Of a stretch of DNA of 64,000 bases, positions 11,848 through 24,300 are shown in pieces; positions within the stretch are counted from its first letter, which is position 1; every line of letters begins with the position of its first letter. A program made the translations under genes and the position numbers. Origin of the DNA: Sclerodactyla briareus (taxonomy: Eukaryota; Echinodermata; Holothuroidea; Dendrochirotida; Sclerodactylidae); NCBI GenBank assembly GCA_026419785.1, contig JAODTK010002688.1, positions 62,001-126,000 of the forward strand, read 5' to 3'. The notes beneath the pieces were generated by a model. It made no database searches and was not told the origin of the DNA. It was given only the letters and a program-made list of their open reading frames with translations.

Positions 11848-12127
11848 CTAGCGTCCGGGGTATGCGGATCCGGTGCGTAGAAGCTCTCCTCTGAGGACTT
11901 CAGACTCGCGTCGGACCTCCCGGTTCATCCAAGACAGGGAGTGCCCCCTATGGCTTTGTCGTCTGCTTCCTGGTCCCAACGCAGCCCGTCGCCTGGGACT
12001 TCTCCTCCGCTTGGATGGCTCCATTAGGGCAGCTTCGAAAGGGGTCTGCGTCCTCTTCACGTCGGGGAACATCCCATCCTCGTTTCCTTCCTCCTCCGCC
12101 GAGGACGCTGCTTACGGTGAGTCCTGA
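11848..12127 (-). CDS. Candidate extra exon, acidic then basic peptide, inside TDRD3
   Basis: On the minus strand an open frame reads EEEGNEDGMFPDV, and after one base EEDADPFEAALMEPSKRRR, followed in shifted frames by a Ser/Pro-rich stretch (S-S-E-E-S-F-Y-A-P-D-P). The region is GC-richer than the surrounding intron. It sits between the linker exon and the FGGG exon, so it could be a lineage-specific TDRD3 exon. However, the plus strand is also open and ends at a good donor (TACG|GTGAGT), so an antisense exon or a transcribed repeat is possible. I do not recognise the peptide. A diverged second copy of its right end lies at 12355-12440. Confidence 0.35.
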
Positions 12128-12655
12128 TTTATTTAGCCTTTTCTAACCCATTAATGAGGCCGTGTAAAAGTTGGGCAACATAGATAGTGTAAGGCCTAAG
12201 TGTTATAATCTCGTAAGCGCCTATCCTGAAGCTTTGCAAGAGCCCTGGGCACTCCGCAATGAATTCGTATTAATACTTCTACTTTACTAGCTCAAAACCT
12301 CAGACTGAGTTTCAGCTGATACGAGTGTGCGCAATTGTGAAGTACCCTTCCAGGGAAGAGGAGTGCTTTCGAAGGGGTCTGCGTCCTCTTCAATGTCGGA
12401 GAACATCCCATCCACGGTTCCGCCGAGGATGCTGCTTACGGTAAGTCCTGTTTGTTAGTTATTTCAAGACCCATTAATAGGCCGTGTAAAATTGGGCAAA
12501 TACGATTGTGTAGGCCTAAGTGTTATATTCTCGTAAGCGCCTATCCTGAAGCTTCCAAGAGCCCTGGGCACTACTCAGCAGATTGATATTGGTTTTATAC
12601 GTCGTCTTTACTAGCTCCAAACCTCAGACTGAGTTTTCAGCGATACCCATAAGAT
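12022..12655. repeat. Tandem duplication, unit about 310-330 bp
   Basis: 12022-12330 and 12350-12655 are diverged copies. Shared landmarks are TTCGAAAGGGGTCTGCGTCC, GCTTACGGT(G/A)AGTCCTG, AGTGTTATA-TCTCGTAAGC, GCCTATCCTGAAGCTT and CAAACCTCAGACTGAGTTT. The left part of each unit is the exon-like CpG-richer block and the right part is intron-like. Confidence 0.85.
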
Positions 12656-13589
12656 GCAATCCTAAAACCCACACAAAAAGTATCCAATAGGGGGGGGGCA
12701 TAGAAGTACCCTCCCAGGTGAAGACGGGAGGGCGGGAGGGAATTTACACCCGTTAGGGGAGGGGGAGGGAATGACAACAGCTATCATAGTCAACGCAGCA
12801 CAATGTACCTTGTGCGAGATCTGAATAAGAGAATGTCCCTCAAATACTATGACAGTATGATCCTCATTCAGTTCCTGCCCTAAAGTACATGAGCACATCA
12901 TTACTGCATAAATCCTATCGAGTTTTGCATAATTGCTGTTAATCACAATTCCTCTAACGCACTGAAATACCTAACGAGGCAATTTGCCTGCTTGAGTCTC
13001 CAAGATGTCTCTCTATTTGTCCGTGGCCGAGTTCAAAAGCTGTTTGTTGGTAGGACAAGTGCCTAGCGCTTATTACAAGGCGACGCCAAAAAGTATCTCG
13101 CCTGTTTGCGCGATCGGTTGGTTTCTATTATTCACTACACTACACACATACACAACCAACTATTTCATGCAGACCATCGTACCTGTCAAATGAACATCAC
13201 AATTTTCACATATAACATATAAAAATTCCTAAAATAACTGACCAATAAGTTTGACTACTATTACAAAAGTCCCTTAATGCTCTTTTCGTCTTCATGCCCC
13301 CCCCCCCCTCACTCTTCTCTCCATTAATACCCAAATTTGAATAGTTTTATTGCTCAGTCAACTCACTTCTTTGACCCAAAATTAAACTTGAAATGTTCTA
13401 AATCCCCTTAGCAGCCCAGGCTTCTTGCTTTTAAAATCATTTCCTTCATTATTCATTGCCTTTCTATTTTTCAAAGAGCCACAGCACATTGCCACCCCCC
13501 TTACTCGACATTTGGTCCCCAGTCCCCAGGCAAGTGAATGGAGGAAGGCAAATGTTGCAGTATTTTTGAAGGTCTAATCAACCTAATAA

Positions 13590-14400
13590 AATTGGTTGGG
13601 TAAGAGAGGGTCTGCTTGTGGGCAGATTATAACAACACAGCTTATCACAGGAGCTATGGTTTACTCGTTCCTCAGTGCTTCTAACAGAAGCTATTATATG
13701 ATGGAATTCATCAAATTCCTGAACATCAACACATCAGATCCAGAAAATGTTAACGGACCATACCTACTGATTTTGGCGAAATTCTTACCAAGTTGGAAAT
13801 TGGAATATCTTATGCAGATTGGCCCATACAATGACCTCTACGACCCCACTGTCCTTCAAAATGATCAGGATCAAAGGTGGATCACATCTACCAAGTTTTG
13901 TGGAAATCCAACGAACTTTAAAGAATTGCATATTAGGCAAATTAAACACATTAAATGACCTCCAGTGACCATACTTCACTTTTAAATTCTCGGGAACCCA
14001 TGATAGACCACATCCACCAAGTTTTGTGAGATTCCGACAAACTTAAACATTCGCATAAATTATGCAAATTAGACCACTTAATTAGCATAATTTAGGCTGA
14101 AAATCCCAATTATTTCCATCTACCTGTCAGCCAGGTCCCACATGCCAAACTACATACCTGTAGCAACCTACGGTTCTTGCGTAATCTGCTAACGAGCTTA
14201 AACAATAATTTACATAAACTGAGCTAATTACCCAACTTATTAATTACTTTGCTGTCCAAAATCTAATCAGATCGTGTACACCCAGACCCGGTGCTCCACA
14301 AATTTCGTCATAAGTCAGTCGCACTGTTTTTGAGATCCTGCTACGAGAAAGTTGTGACATACACACACAATCCAGGCAAACGACATAAGAGACAACTATT
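13590..14400. repeat. Diverged tandem repeat, period about 150-170 bp
   Basis: Repeated phrases 'ccaccaagttttgtg-gatccaac', 'tatgca(a/g)att(a/g)g(a/c)cca' and 'gacctcca…gacc' appear near 13800-13950, 14000-14090 and 14150-14320, with increasing divergence. The open frame at 13596-13958 inside it has no protein features. Lies in the TDRD3 intron upstream of the linker exon. Confidence 0.55.
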
Positions 14401-14461
14401 TCTCTTCCTGAATTTCATTCAGGCGAGACAAAAATATAACAGACTATTGTGCTTCTCTCAC

Positions 14462-14554
14462 CTTTGAAGGAATGATCAATTCCTCTTCATGGCATCCAAC
14501 TTCTTCCTCTGCCCGAAGGGACCCAAGGTGGTGGAGCGCCCTCAACCTTGGAGG
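14462..14554 (-). CDS. TDRD3: TDRD3 linker exon with the PPPWVPFGQ motif
   Basis: The exon reads ASKVEGAPPPWVP, then FGQRKKLDAMKRN after one T is restored to a TT run. Vertebrate TDRD3 has GGPPPFVPFGQ at the same place after the OB-fold. The donor is AAAG|GTGAGA; the acceptor AG at 14555-14556 is preceded by a moderate pyrimidine tract, and an alternative AG lies a few bases downstream. The basic end (R-K-K…K-R) leads into the next exon. The motif is diagnostic and short; placement is supported by exon order. Confidence 0.85.
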
Positions 14555-15504
14555 CTCGGGTGAATTGGGACAAGGTCTATACGCAAAGAGAAGTGGATAT
14601 TCTAGTCATCAAAATGTTGTCCAGGCTTGCGATCCGGGGTACAGATAACGTTTTCTCCATTTTTAAACAGTAAACAGTCGTTTTGAATATTTTTCATTCT
14701 CATTTTACTATGTTAATGATGATGAGTATGGAAGATTGTGTTCGTAGGTTATGTAATTTATGCCCTGTCTTTCGCCCAGATCGTCAGCGGATTTTCCATG
14801 CAGTGTGTGTAATCGCCAGACTGCCATGTGCACCCCCCGAACCATTGACATGCATATTGTAATATTAGACTACAACTTTGTACAGATTATTCAGATTGGT
14901 CTGATCATTAAACATGAAAATTCCACCAAAATATCCAGCTGATTTAATATATGAGAATAGATCTTAAAACATTTGTTGAGCGCGTACCTGTCCTGATATA
15001 AATTATTGTGATTTTAATTTTTATTATGATTGAAAAGTGCTCCTGGTGTGCTTTGGACATGACACTCTCTTATTTGCCTCAACAACCCTCCCCAGGAATA
15101 TTTTTGGAACCACTTTGGAATTCAACACAACCTGTTCGAAACACAGCAGCAAACCCTCATTTCTAAATAGTCAGAGAGCTTGCCTGGTTCCGTAGGACAG
15201 GGTAGTATCTCTGAAAGTGTAGTGCAACCATATTTCAGTGGTGAGCACTATGTATACTCGTATTAATAACAGAACCCAATGGTGAATGTCTTGCAAGCTT
15301 TGGGCGAATGGACGTAGAGTACGAATTTTATCAAACCAATTTCATTGTCCAGTAATTTTGACCACCAAATGATCTATTTAATGATCAACGTTTTGTAATT
15401 GACCTTTACCTAGAAATATGACTTTCTTCATCAGAACATGAACAACATCAGTCTGATAACAGTTTTCATGCTTATGAACGCAGACAGCATTGTCTGTTCC
15501 ATAC

Positions 15505-15653
15505 CTTAACAAGCTTCCCCACCGTTCCAACCATTTCTGTCCACGGTGCCCTCCCAGGACCTTGGTGTTGTCTTTGGTCCATCAGCATGAGCCCTTGCTT
15601 CAGGGCAGCTTACCCTTAATGAGCACTTTAGTTTCCTGAGGGGTGTTCCTGTG
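15505..15653 (-). CDS. TDRD3: TDRD3 OB-fold exon 2
   Basis: The exon is bounded by acceptor TTTAATTACAG and donor AAG|GTATGG. Frames joined across small shifts give NTPQETKVLIKGKLP, KQGLMLMDQ, NTKVLGG and a W-containing end (W-L-E-R-W-G). The family sequence here is L-N-T-P-P-G-T-K-V-K-L, then G-F-L-L-L-N-D-S-N-T-T-V-L-G-G, then the E-K-W-E helix. It is the last strands of the OB-fold and the start of the following helix. A single missing C in a CCC run explains the in-frame stop after KLP. Confidence 0.9.
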
Positions 15654-17353
15654 CTGTAATTAAATGAACAATACATCTTTTCATACCTCCTATTATATTA
15701 AATTTACTCCCCATAATACTCATTTTTGTGTAACATGGCTGTTCAGGACCACGCTGGGTCGAATATACGAGTATTAAACGATGTGGAAAACTACATTTAC
15801 AGGTTCAAATCCCATGTCAATACAATGTTAAAATGTGGAGTCGTCCACCTTCAGGATTTGGTCCATTATTAAGAGAAATTTATTTATCTATACATACTCT
15901 CATGCAGTAGGCAGTAAATTCTGACAATGAAGTGCTTGCTGTAAGTGTAAAAACACCCGATCCCAGTGGAATCTGATATCGTGAAAATTGACACAAGCCA
16001 CCTAATGCGTCCCCCTGGCTTTCACACAATTCTAATCGTGAGACACTCGGACTTGACCTTGTTTGTCAGCACTGCAGAAAAATCCTCTGGGATTTCCAAT
16101 AGCAAACCAAACTCGCAATCTAACAATCAGAAACCCAGAGCTCTACCCTCTACCTCTCTTGAACAATTGCATCAAGGCGGGGGAGGAAGGCCACTGAGGA
16201 TGACGGTTGAAATAGTGCCGCACTCGTGTAGCATTTGGGGGGAATTGTCGAAAACCTGTATGTATCTATAGTTCCGTGTACAAGCTGGCTACTATGCACT
16301 TCCGAAAAGTTTGTGGCAGTCTTGCTTATTTGAGGAGCATTTCGCGATGCAACACCAGCTATTTCGAGCACGGGATGGACTCACCCCCAATTTGAGCAAG
16401 ACAGAAATCCATTTGGGCAGTTGAAATAGCAACATTCAGGCAGGAATGTTGATATTTCCGTAGAAATATTGACCCCTGTTTGTCAAGGAAGGCTGGGTCG
16501 AGGTGGGCAGCTGAAACAGTCAGCTATCTTCTAGAATACACCAAACTCAGGGAACTCCATGAACCTGGTGAGTGAAGGCGGCTCCAGCTGGTGCTCCCAC
16601 CAGAAGTGGGGAGTAGGCTGCATAACCATCATGCCTTTGTATGAGTCCTCAATTTTGTCATCTGTTTCGTTTTCTCTCTTTTTCGGTGCTCACACTCCCC
16701 ATCGAATTGACATTTTGTACACAAATGGTAGATTCTGATAGATCGCACATGTTGATATGAAGTATCGTCATTTCCACATGTGTCCCCCAACCCCCACAAC
16801 ACTTGCAATACACCATTTATTCAGCATTGAGTAGCTATGTGGTGCACACATTGTGCAGTTCAGCCATACTACACACACACAGACCAACTGCCCATAGCTG
16901 GGCCTACACACAACTACAAGTAGCCCTAAACTAACTGCTGTGTCGCCAAATGAGCATTGCTTCGATTTTGCCGATTTTCAAATAAGACATGGCCAGAATT
17001 TTGTTTTACCAGATGAAGAAATCCATGCTAAGCTGTTAAAATAAATTGTCTCATATGGACTATCCGTGAATCAAGTCCATCCATTCATGGAATTATACGT
17101 GGACTACTGTAGGTCTACGTGGATCCCAGCATCATTTATTGCAGATCAACTATCGCTCAAACGTTCAATCCTAAATCACAGTGTCAATGCAAAGATCACA
17201 TTGAAATAGTAAGGAAACACAACTGCCATAATTTGCTGTAGGAAATTGGTGAATCTGTGGTTTTCCGTTTTCCTTACGTGATCGCTGAACACCGGTGGCC
17301 CAAGAAATATAGGATGTATAAGACTTCATAGATGAGGGGAGAGAGTATCTTAC

Positions 17354-17512
17354 TCTATTTTAGGGATACCGCGGAGCAGCAGGCCTGAATAGAAGTTGTT
17401 GCCATCCGTCAGCTGTAACCTGAAGTACTTGGTGCAAGCTGGACTCCTCGTTCATCTTGTGGCGGCGACGTTCCTGATCTTCTGGAATCTGCAGGATGAG
17501 AGGCCCCTGGAT
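17354..17512 (-). CDS. TDRD3: TDRD3 OB-fold exon 1
   Basis: After the acceptor TTTCATTTCAG the translation gives IQGPLILQI, then QKIRNVAA, then NEES, then TKYFRLQLTDGNNFYSG, each in a shifted frame. This follows the vertebrate TDRD3 sequence EGPCVLQIQKIRNVAA…NEES…MLRLQMTDG almost residue for residue. The donor is A|GTAAGA. At least three frame changes are needed in 159 bp, yet the amino-acid match continues across them, so the breaks look like base-calling indels rather than decay. The segment is a central beta-sheet part of the OB-fold that docks on topoisomerase 3-beta. Confidence 0.93.
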
Positions 17513-18295
17513 CTGAAATGAAATTGTTAATTACATTATTCTTGTGATTCCCTGGGAAAACCAAAAGCTATTGTTGGGAAACACAGAAGCTTCGCCTAGC
17601 AGGATCAGGGTTGCTGATTTTTTTTAAGTATGGGAGACACTTGCTGAGCAGGGGATTGAATGTAATATAAAGTCTGCAAGGGTGCCAGACCTGGCATTGG
17701 TATTCATTGGCAGACGTTGAGGAGGAGGGTGGAGTGGGGGGGGGGGTAGTATTGACACATAGTTGGCACATGCCAATCGTGTACCTCCTCATTTTTGCTG
17801 TTGCAGTCTCTCATTTAAGCACTAGTGAGATGGCAGCATGTAACAGTACTATTTTTTTCAGGTTTTCCGTATAAGCCTCTCCAGAATTGTAAAACAAAAC
17901 CAAAAAAACTTGATTTCTTCCTGGGGTGGACCTTTTCACAGCTGTGCTATAGGGATGTACTACACTGGTCGTACAGGATGTGATTTCCACACTCGCCTGA
18001 CCACACCACACTCACATAAATAAGGTCTTGCCAACCCAGCACTGAAATGAAAAATTCATCATTTTTTACCCTCGAAACAACATTCAAATTGCAAAAATGC
18101 TCACATCTTAGTTAAGTGGACTGGCCATTAGTATCAATTTTAGCCATCCAAAATTTGGCTATTACGTGGGTCCCATGATCCCTGTGTGGCTATGCACTGG
18201 TCTCATTGAGCATCAGACTAGGTTTTAGGCCTCAATGTTTGTTGCCTAACTGGTCACAAGACTCACATCTACAGCACGGCATTTTCCTTTTTTAA

Positions 18296-18460
18296 GGGGG
18301 TGCTGGATTGTGTTGTAATGATGAGTGCTGGATTGTGTTGTAATGGGTGGCTGGATTGTGTTGTAATGGAGTGCTGGATTGTGTTGTAATGAGTGCTGGA
18401 TTGTGGTTGTAATGGTGTGCTGAATTGTGTTGTAATGGGGTGCTGGATTGTGTTGCCCAC
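18296..18460. repeat. 21-bp minisatellite in a TDRD3 intron
   Basis: About seven to eight units of GTGCTGGATTGTGTTGTAATG with small changes. The repetitive Thr/Gln/His open frames on the minus strand (18246-18613) come from this array and are not genes. Confidence 0.93.
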
Positions 18461-19906
18461 TCTGATGCTTTGTAGAGCACCACAAACAGTGCCAGTGGAT
18501 TCAAGGCTTTTGGTATAATCGACAAAGAAATCAATTCCAGGCCTCCTGTCTGTCGCAGTCCTGATATTCCTCAACATTGATCCATCAATGCACTCCATAC
18601 AGAAGTTGTTCACCCATCCAAATCTGGGAACCTAATGTGAGCCAGGTGCCCCAATATAGATTGTGTGGGAGTTTCATTGGCTCAGTCTAACACCCCTCTG
18701 ATTCCTAGACAAAGTATCACAGCCATCAATTAGTTCTTCTGCCAGCCCCAATAAAACAAAAATAAAATCCAAAATATGGTGATGCAAGTGATAAATCTTA
18801 AACAACAGATTACACACTAAAGTTTAGTACCAGGAAACCATATTATTCCAATAACATCCTGGCACAGAGTGATTCTGGAGGTGTGGGGGGATTTATTGAA
18901 GTTTTAATAATTGCCACAAACCACTATCAGTGGTAGTGTAGATGGGGGCTGTAGTGGTCTAACTGTGAGTGGACCAGAGGTTTTTGCACAAAAAATGTTA
19001 TTTATAGCAATGAGGCCGACTTTGTGGATATGGTGTTGGAATATTTCACATCCAGTTTGACCTCATTTTCTTTGGTGATACTTTCCAGATCCAGTTACTC
19101 ATATACTGTAATGTTCAATCACGCAATAGCTGATGGGAAAAAGATAACATGGACAAGGACAACTCACATCTGTTTTTTAAACTCCTGTTGTGATCATCAT
19201 GGCATCAACATCAGCGACCTCAAGGTCAATCTGCAGACACCCAAAAAATCCTGTGAACACAATGCATGAACTTGCATTCGATAATACCTATGGGCACTGT
19301 ATCTTTGAAGTGTACCTGATTGTGCATTAGTGGTACTACTCCTGGTAGGTATAATTCTACACTTCATTCATGCTCGAATAGTTACATCACCAAGATTTTT
19401 CAGGCCATAATGGTTTCTGGGTATACTGGGATTCAATTAAACTTGGTCTGGTAGCGCATGGTTAATTGTCATGGGCTCAGTTTGATTTAACTTCAGAGCA
19501 GAGATCGTGATGTATGAATTACGATTGGCAACATCACTGACCCGACTGGTCATTATTCTTACGAAGAAATTCCCATGAGCATTCAATTCCATGAACGTGA
19601 GGAGTGCTGTCCAAACGTCTCCGTCTGAAGGAATGAGGGGTTTCACCTTGAAGATTCAGGCAGATTGGGTGGCTAGATTGAGCAGGTTGCCAATGTCAGT
19701 AGGTTGTAAAGGCTGGTAGGCATAAGGTAAGAGCTTCGCGAAAGGCTTGGGTGGAGTAGGAATTCCTCAGAATCAAGATTTATATTTCCAGTCAACTTTC
19801 CACTGGCCCACGAGCGAGCCTTTCCACCATTGCAGGGAATGATTTTCTGACCAGCGGCGGCGGTTAAGTTCCCAGTTAGTTCTGGGGATACTTAAAGATG
19901 ACTCAC

Positions 19907-19998
19907 ATAGAGTGCCACTCCTGTGTTCTGGGGCTGTCAGTGATGGGTTGACACAGTCCTCCTTGCAAAGATCGAACCCCTCACTGGTGTTGAAGAAC
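19907..19998 (-). CDS. TDRD3: TDRD3 N-terminal exon
   Basis: The exon follows a pyrimidine-rich acceptor (…CCCTTGCCAG) and ends at a GTGAGT donor. One open frame reads FFNTSEGFDLCKEDC, then VNPSLTAPEH. This resembles the TDRD3 N-terminus, where W-Y-L-S-D-E-G-I-E-A-C precedes a V-N segment. In the family this is the first helix of the DUF1767/OB-fold module that contacts topoisomerase 3-beta. The match is short, so its strength comes from position: it lies directly upstream, in gene order, of the clear OB-fold exon. The following segment (family D-L-R-T-I-G) was not identified with confidence; a weak candidate is 19650-19712, which has plausible splice sites and a T-D-I-G motif. Confidence 0.6.
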
Positions 19999-20059
19999 CT
20001 GGCAAGGGACGAAGAACAAAGAAGAGTGCAATTATGGAGTAATGTCAGTCGATCCAAAT

Positions 20060-21900
20060 CGTTCCTCTAGATTCAGTGGTCGGCAACCTTTTGGGTACGG
20101 TGAACCAAAAATGGTGAATTGAAAAGCTTGCTAGCGTTACCATTGTTACTATCTAGTGTGAGCCGGATAAGGTTGCCCCCAAATGTTATGTTTTTTTCGG
20201 GCGATATAGTAGATGACAAAAGAGGGGTAGTTAGTTGCATTAACTTATAAAGTGGTGCCCTGTATTCCGTCCTCATCAAACGCTCTGACATTCTTTTTTC
20301 ATTTAAGGGAGTGAATGCCAACCTCTGGTCCAAATTATGTGATGGTGAGCATGGTCAGAGATGAACAATCGCAGGCTGTGCACCAGCACAGATCGTGATT
20401 TGTTTATGCCATTTGGGTGAGATGCATGCTCAGTCATCAGGGCGCTGTGAGATATTACGTCAAGTTGGAGAAGGGATTCCCCAGTCCAGGGGATTCATCT
20501 AGACAACTAGCCTATGGACATATAAGACGTTGTAGGCAAGCACTATACGAGTGAGTGATGCCCAATTGTTGGCATTCGGTTTTCCAAAACCCCCTAGATC
20601 GCAGGAAAAGGGGAACGGCACTTCGGAACAGATTTTGACAGAACAGCATCCCCAATTTTTGTCCAAAATTGTGTTGATTCCCAATATGTCCCTCACAGAA
20701 AAAAATATTGCAGGACATGTCACCGTGCCATGCCTGCTCCACATGATTGCCACCTGTGTGGCGGAAACAACATCGCACTCCAAAAGATATAAGTAAAAGT
20801 GCCAATTGTGTATTTCAAAATAAGTTGAATCTGGGAAGTGGTTAACCTTGGATCGGGGTTCAATGTAGTTCGCTGAGGGACATAAAGTTGAAGGAGTGAG
20901 TATGTAAAGGAAATTTTGGTGGCCAAGCAGCAAATAAGAAGATTTTTCAAGTGAAGACGAAAAGGAGTAAAGGAAATACCGTGTGGCCAAGTGGCAAGCA
21001 GGCAAAATAATAGTTCCAAAGTTAAAGGAAATTACGTTGAAGAACCAAATTTGGAAAAGAAAGCGTCCTCCAGTTTTTTTTTCACAGTGACGAAACTTCG
21101 CGGCCATCAGAAAGCTAGAAGTGAACCATGTACAAGTCAATGAGACAGTTTTTCTTGACATCGCGTATCAAACTTTCAGATAGGTTAATTGTACCATTCT
21201 TTCCAGTCGGCACAAGAGGGGGAAATAATTCAATCAATATTTTGTACCTGTGACAAAAAAAAATTGTCACACGCCACGCTGAAAAACAGGAGTAATTCGA
21301 AATTTGAAAGCTTAGATGAGGCCCTTCAGATTTTGTTGAAAAATAGCATTAGGCCACTGTGCGGAAACACGCATGACATAACAACGAATCCGTGAATAGT
21401 GGGGCAACTAGCCCTACCGATTCTTAACTCCCTGGAGTGACCCAAGGAAGAACCCGCCGTTCAAACGATCATCAATTACATCGAAACATCATGCACGGCG
21501 GGACTGTTATATAATATTCCTTCATCCGGCGACAAACATTGAGAGTGAAACAACCTCTCATCCTCACAGCATTAAGAGACCCAGATCTCTTCAAAGCTGC
21601 TGTTCGGGACAAAACGAGACATCATTTGGACAGATCTCCCTATTTTTCACCATGCACACCCGTTATCCCTGTCGTTTGTCCCTCGCGGGATGTTTGGGCA
21701 GTATTACCGAAGAAAAAGAAAATATACTGCATGAAATCGCCTGTGGTAGCTGTCTAAACACAGTTGGTTGCACTATGATAAAGTGTGACAGTGGCAGCGA
21801 CAGTCTAGATTCTAGTGTGAGCTTTGTTAGCAAGACTTCCAGAACGATTACGTTAGGTTTGAAGTTTTCACTTCAAATAGTCAAGTCCCATTTCTGAACC
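20060..21900. other. Region upstream of the first identified TDRD3 exon
   Basis: Should contain the TDRD3 start exon and promoter. A minus-strand ATG at 21108 opens MAAKFRHCEKK, but without a family match I do not assign it. The long minus-strand open frame 20499-21161 is hydrophobic, Cys/Phe-rich and lacks any domain. Confidence 0.3.
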
Positions 21901-21910
21901 CACGACTCTA

Positions 21911-22765
21911 AGGCCACCGCCACAACAATACCCATAGGGTCAAATTTAACCTAGGCCTACGGTGAGACTGTACAAGTCAATGTTAGGGCACACGACTGCT
22001 GAACTGCCCTGCCATTTCTCGTTTGAAAAATAAAAATTGACAGCTCAGTCAGCTATCCCTAGTCGATTTCTACTGAAAAATACCTTTATTTAGAACATCC
22101 CGACTTAAAAAAATAAAAATAATCGACTTTAGGGTTGATTTCCATGACTTTCAACACAATCCGAGTTGCACGGCTTGTTCGATAGTTAGTGAGTGTGACC
22201 TAGAGTTCACCAACAGTCGTTTCATTCGTACGCGCCGCGCAGCCAGTCAAGTCGACGATACCCATGTGTCAATCACGGCAAGCATGCATATGCAGTATTT
22301 TACTACAACAGCGAACTGGTACATTCCAGGGAAAGAAATTATCGGTTGCCAACAAAAAAGTAACTTGATTTGGCTACTTTCGTGTGGAGAGCTTATTAGC
22401 CTTTTAGCACCGCCCACAAGTGTTCATTTGCGGCACCGGTACAAAAAGAAACGACTGTTTGTTAACGTCCAAGTCAACCGACGGTGCTCCTTCGGTGTGC
22501 AGGCCGAGCAACGCGGATTGTGGTGAAAATTCATGGAAATCAACGTAAGTCAAGTATTTGTAAGTTTTTTAAGTCGGGATGTTCTGAATAAAGGGAGTTT
22601 AGTAGAAATCGACTAGGGATAGGCGGACTAGCGGTCAATTTTTATTTTCAAACGATGTTTAAGTCAGGAAGTTCAGCAGTCGGTTCCCTCAACATTGTTT
22701 GTACGGGTCTCACCGTAGGCTAGTGTTTAAATTTGACCATATGGTTATTGTTGTGGCGGTGGCCT
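21911..22765. mobile_element. 855-bp fold-back element with about 265-bp inverted arms
   Basis: Left arm 21911-22178 begins AGGCCACCGCCACAACAATA; right arm 22498-22765 ends with its complement, TATTGTTGTGGCGGTGGCCT with one mismatch. Matching landmarks run all along the arms (CATCCCGACTTAAAAAA against TTTTTTAAGTCGGGATG; CGACTAGGGATA both ways). The loop of about 320 bp carries no transposase. The short duplication next to the ends is unclear (TA or none). Confidence 0.9.
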
Positions 22766-23520
22766 ATAAGGAGGTCTATTAGGGTTATTCATTATTGTGG
22801 TAGGGCGGTGTATGTGGTATGTGTGTGTGTGAGCAATCTAGGGAAAATGGATTGTAGTGCCACTGGGGATCGAACATGTTTGATTGAATAAGAATTTGCC
22901 GATTCAGTTCGAATAGGTGGCTAAAAAACTGTACTGCTGAGGCTCCATGGACCCCGACATTCTTGATTTACCCTACAAGTAAACACTAAATAATAACAAT
23001 CCTACCACTAACTGTGGTGGTTAATAACTAGCCTAGCTAGGGCCTCCTAACCAGAAAATCACTAAGAAAACACCAGGAGTACGGAACGTGAATAATATAG
23101 CAATACGAACAGCCTTGCTCTTCAGCTGAGCGCCTCCATCCTGCAACAGATCTCTGATGGCACCATCTACCATCAGCTGCGTTACTTGAAAGCAGACTTC
23201 GACTTCGAAAAGTAATCGATTGAAGAACGGCTAAATGCCGAACATTTGTTTACGTTTGCCACGCACGAATTGGGGTTGCCAAATTTTACAAGCATTTTAA
23301 TAGCTCCATTGCAGTACAAATTAGTGCTCGTCTTTAGCAAAACAAGGAATGAGATGAGAAGAGACAGGTGCGCGTTCGGTTGGGTTATAAATAAACTCAC
23401 AGAACTCACCCGTGTCGGACATGTGTGTAGTGAAAGGCGTGGAAAAGGTTTTCCAAAAGAGGGGGGGGGGGTGATATTCGTGTTGTGAACCGAGTTAGTG
23501 CTACAGACCAACCCAGTGTG

Positions 23521-24300
23521 TGAGCAGCGCACATATCACGAGCGCGTAGCGTGAAGTGCTTTAGGCGTGGGGTCCAGGGCCCGCCTCCGGGCCCTGGAAG
23601 CTGTAGGACTCCAGAGGCTCTCTAGTGAAATCTGACTCATTAGGACTTTTTTATCGCGATTGTGGTTGACAAGAATTCTAGAAAATTATCAAGCGACCAA
23701 AATTGTGTGCACACAAAACGGACGTTCTGCCAAATAGTATAGTTTCAGTAGATTCCGAGTCATGTCGCCTTTGTTCGATGTATCGCGGGCTACTTCTGTG
23801 TTGCCATAATGAAACAAGACCGCGTAGCGCAGTGGCCCGCCATAGGCACCTGGAATTTTGTGATTCTCGATGCTCTCTAGTGCAATCCTGAGGCTCAGTT
23901 TGGAACATTTTATGGGTGGGAGTTGTTTTGACAAGGTTCTGAAAATTAATCAAGAACTATTCATATACCGTATTCTGTGCAATCATAAAACTGACGTGCT
24001 GCACTAATTAAAGGTTTAGGTCGAGTCATGTCGCCCTTTGATGTAGCGCTATGCATACCACAGAACAGAATCCCATTTGCGCGCAGCGCACATTATAGGC
24101 GCATCGCGTAGCGCGAAGTCTCTTCAACGTGGGTCCAGGGCTCGCTTTAGGGCCATTGAAGCGTAGATTCGAGAATACTTTCGCGGGCAATCTGAAGCTC
24201 ATTTGAGAACATTTAATCGTGATTTTGGTGACAAGATTCTAGAAAATTATCAAGACGATTCATATTGTCTATCTGAGAATCATAAAACAACTACTGGAAC
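23521..24300. repeat. Three tandem copies, period about 270-290 bp
   Basis: Each unit starts with a GCGCAGCGCA…GCG(T/A)AGCGCGAAG block, passes 'tccagggc…gggcc…ggaag', then 'ctctagtg-aatctga', 'catttaatcgtgatt' and 'acaagattctagaaaattatcaag'. Units begin near 23521, 23818 and 24081. Two end in a hairpin-like GGGCCC/GGGCCCT stretch. Confidence 0.75.

Larger units (their letters stand above)
2762..19998 (-). other. TDRD3: TDRD3 gene body (Tudor domain-containing protein 3), partial
   Basis: Nine exons in the same order as vertebrate TDRD3 lie on the minus strand: N-terminal segment, OB-fold, PPPWVPFGQ linker, EEQR..AAI/FGGG block, UBA, RGG region with TLFDFLESK, disordered linker, and Tudor in two exons. 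From the known family, the OB-fold binds topoisomerase 3-beta, the UBA is a ubiquitin-binding fold, and the Tudor domain reads asymmetric dimethylarginine on histones and RNA polymerase II. The first coding exon, a short segment after the N-terminal exon, and the final C-terminal exon were not found; the last may lie left of the window or be unrecognisable. Most exons have good splice sites. Frames inside exons are broken, mostly where a one-base homopolymer change would repair them. Gene identity is secure because independent exons match in order. Confidence 0.93.

Noticed and set aside
20499..21161. 220-residue minus-strand open frame
   Set aside because: No domain, low-complexity hydrophobic and aromatic composition; chance open frame, although the true TDRD3 start may be nearby.
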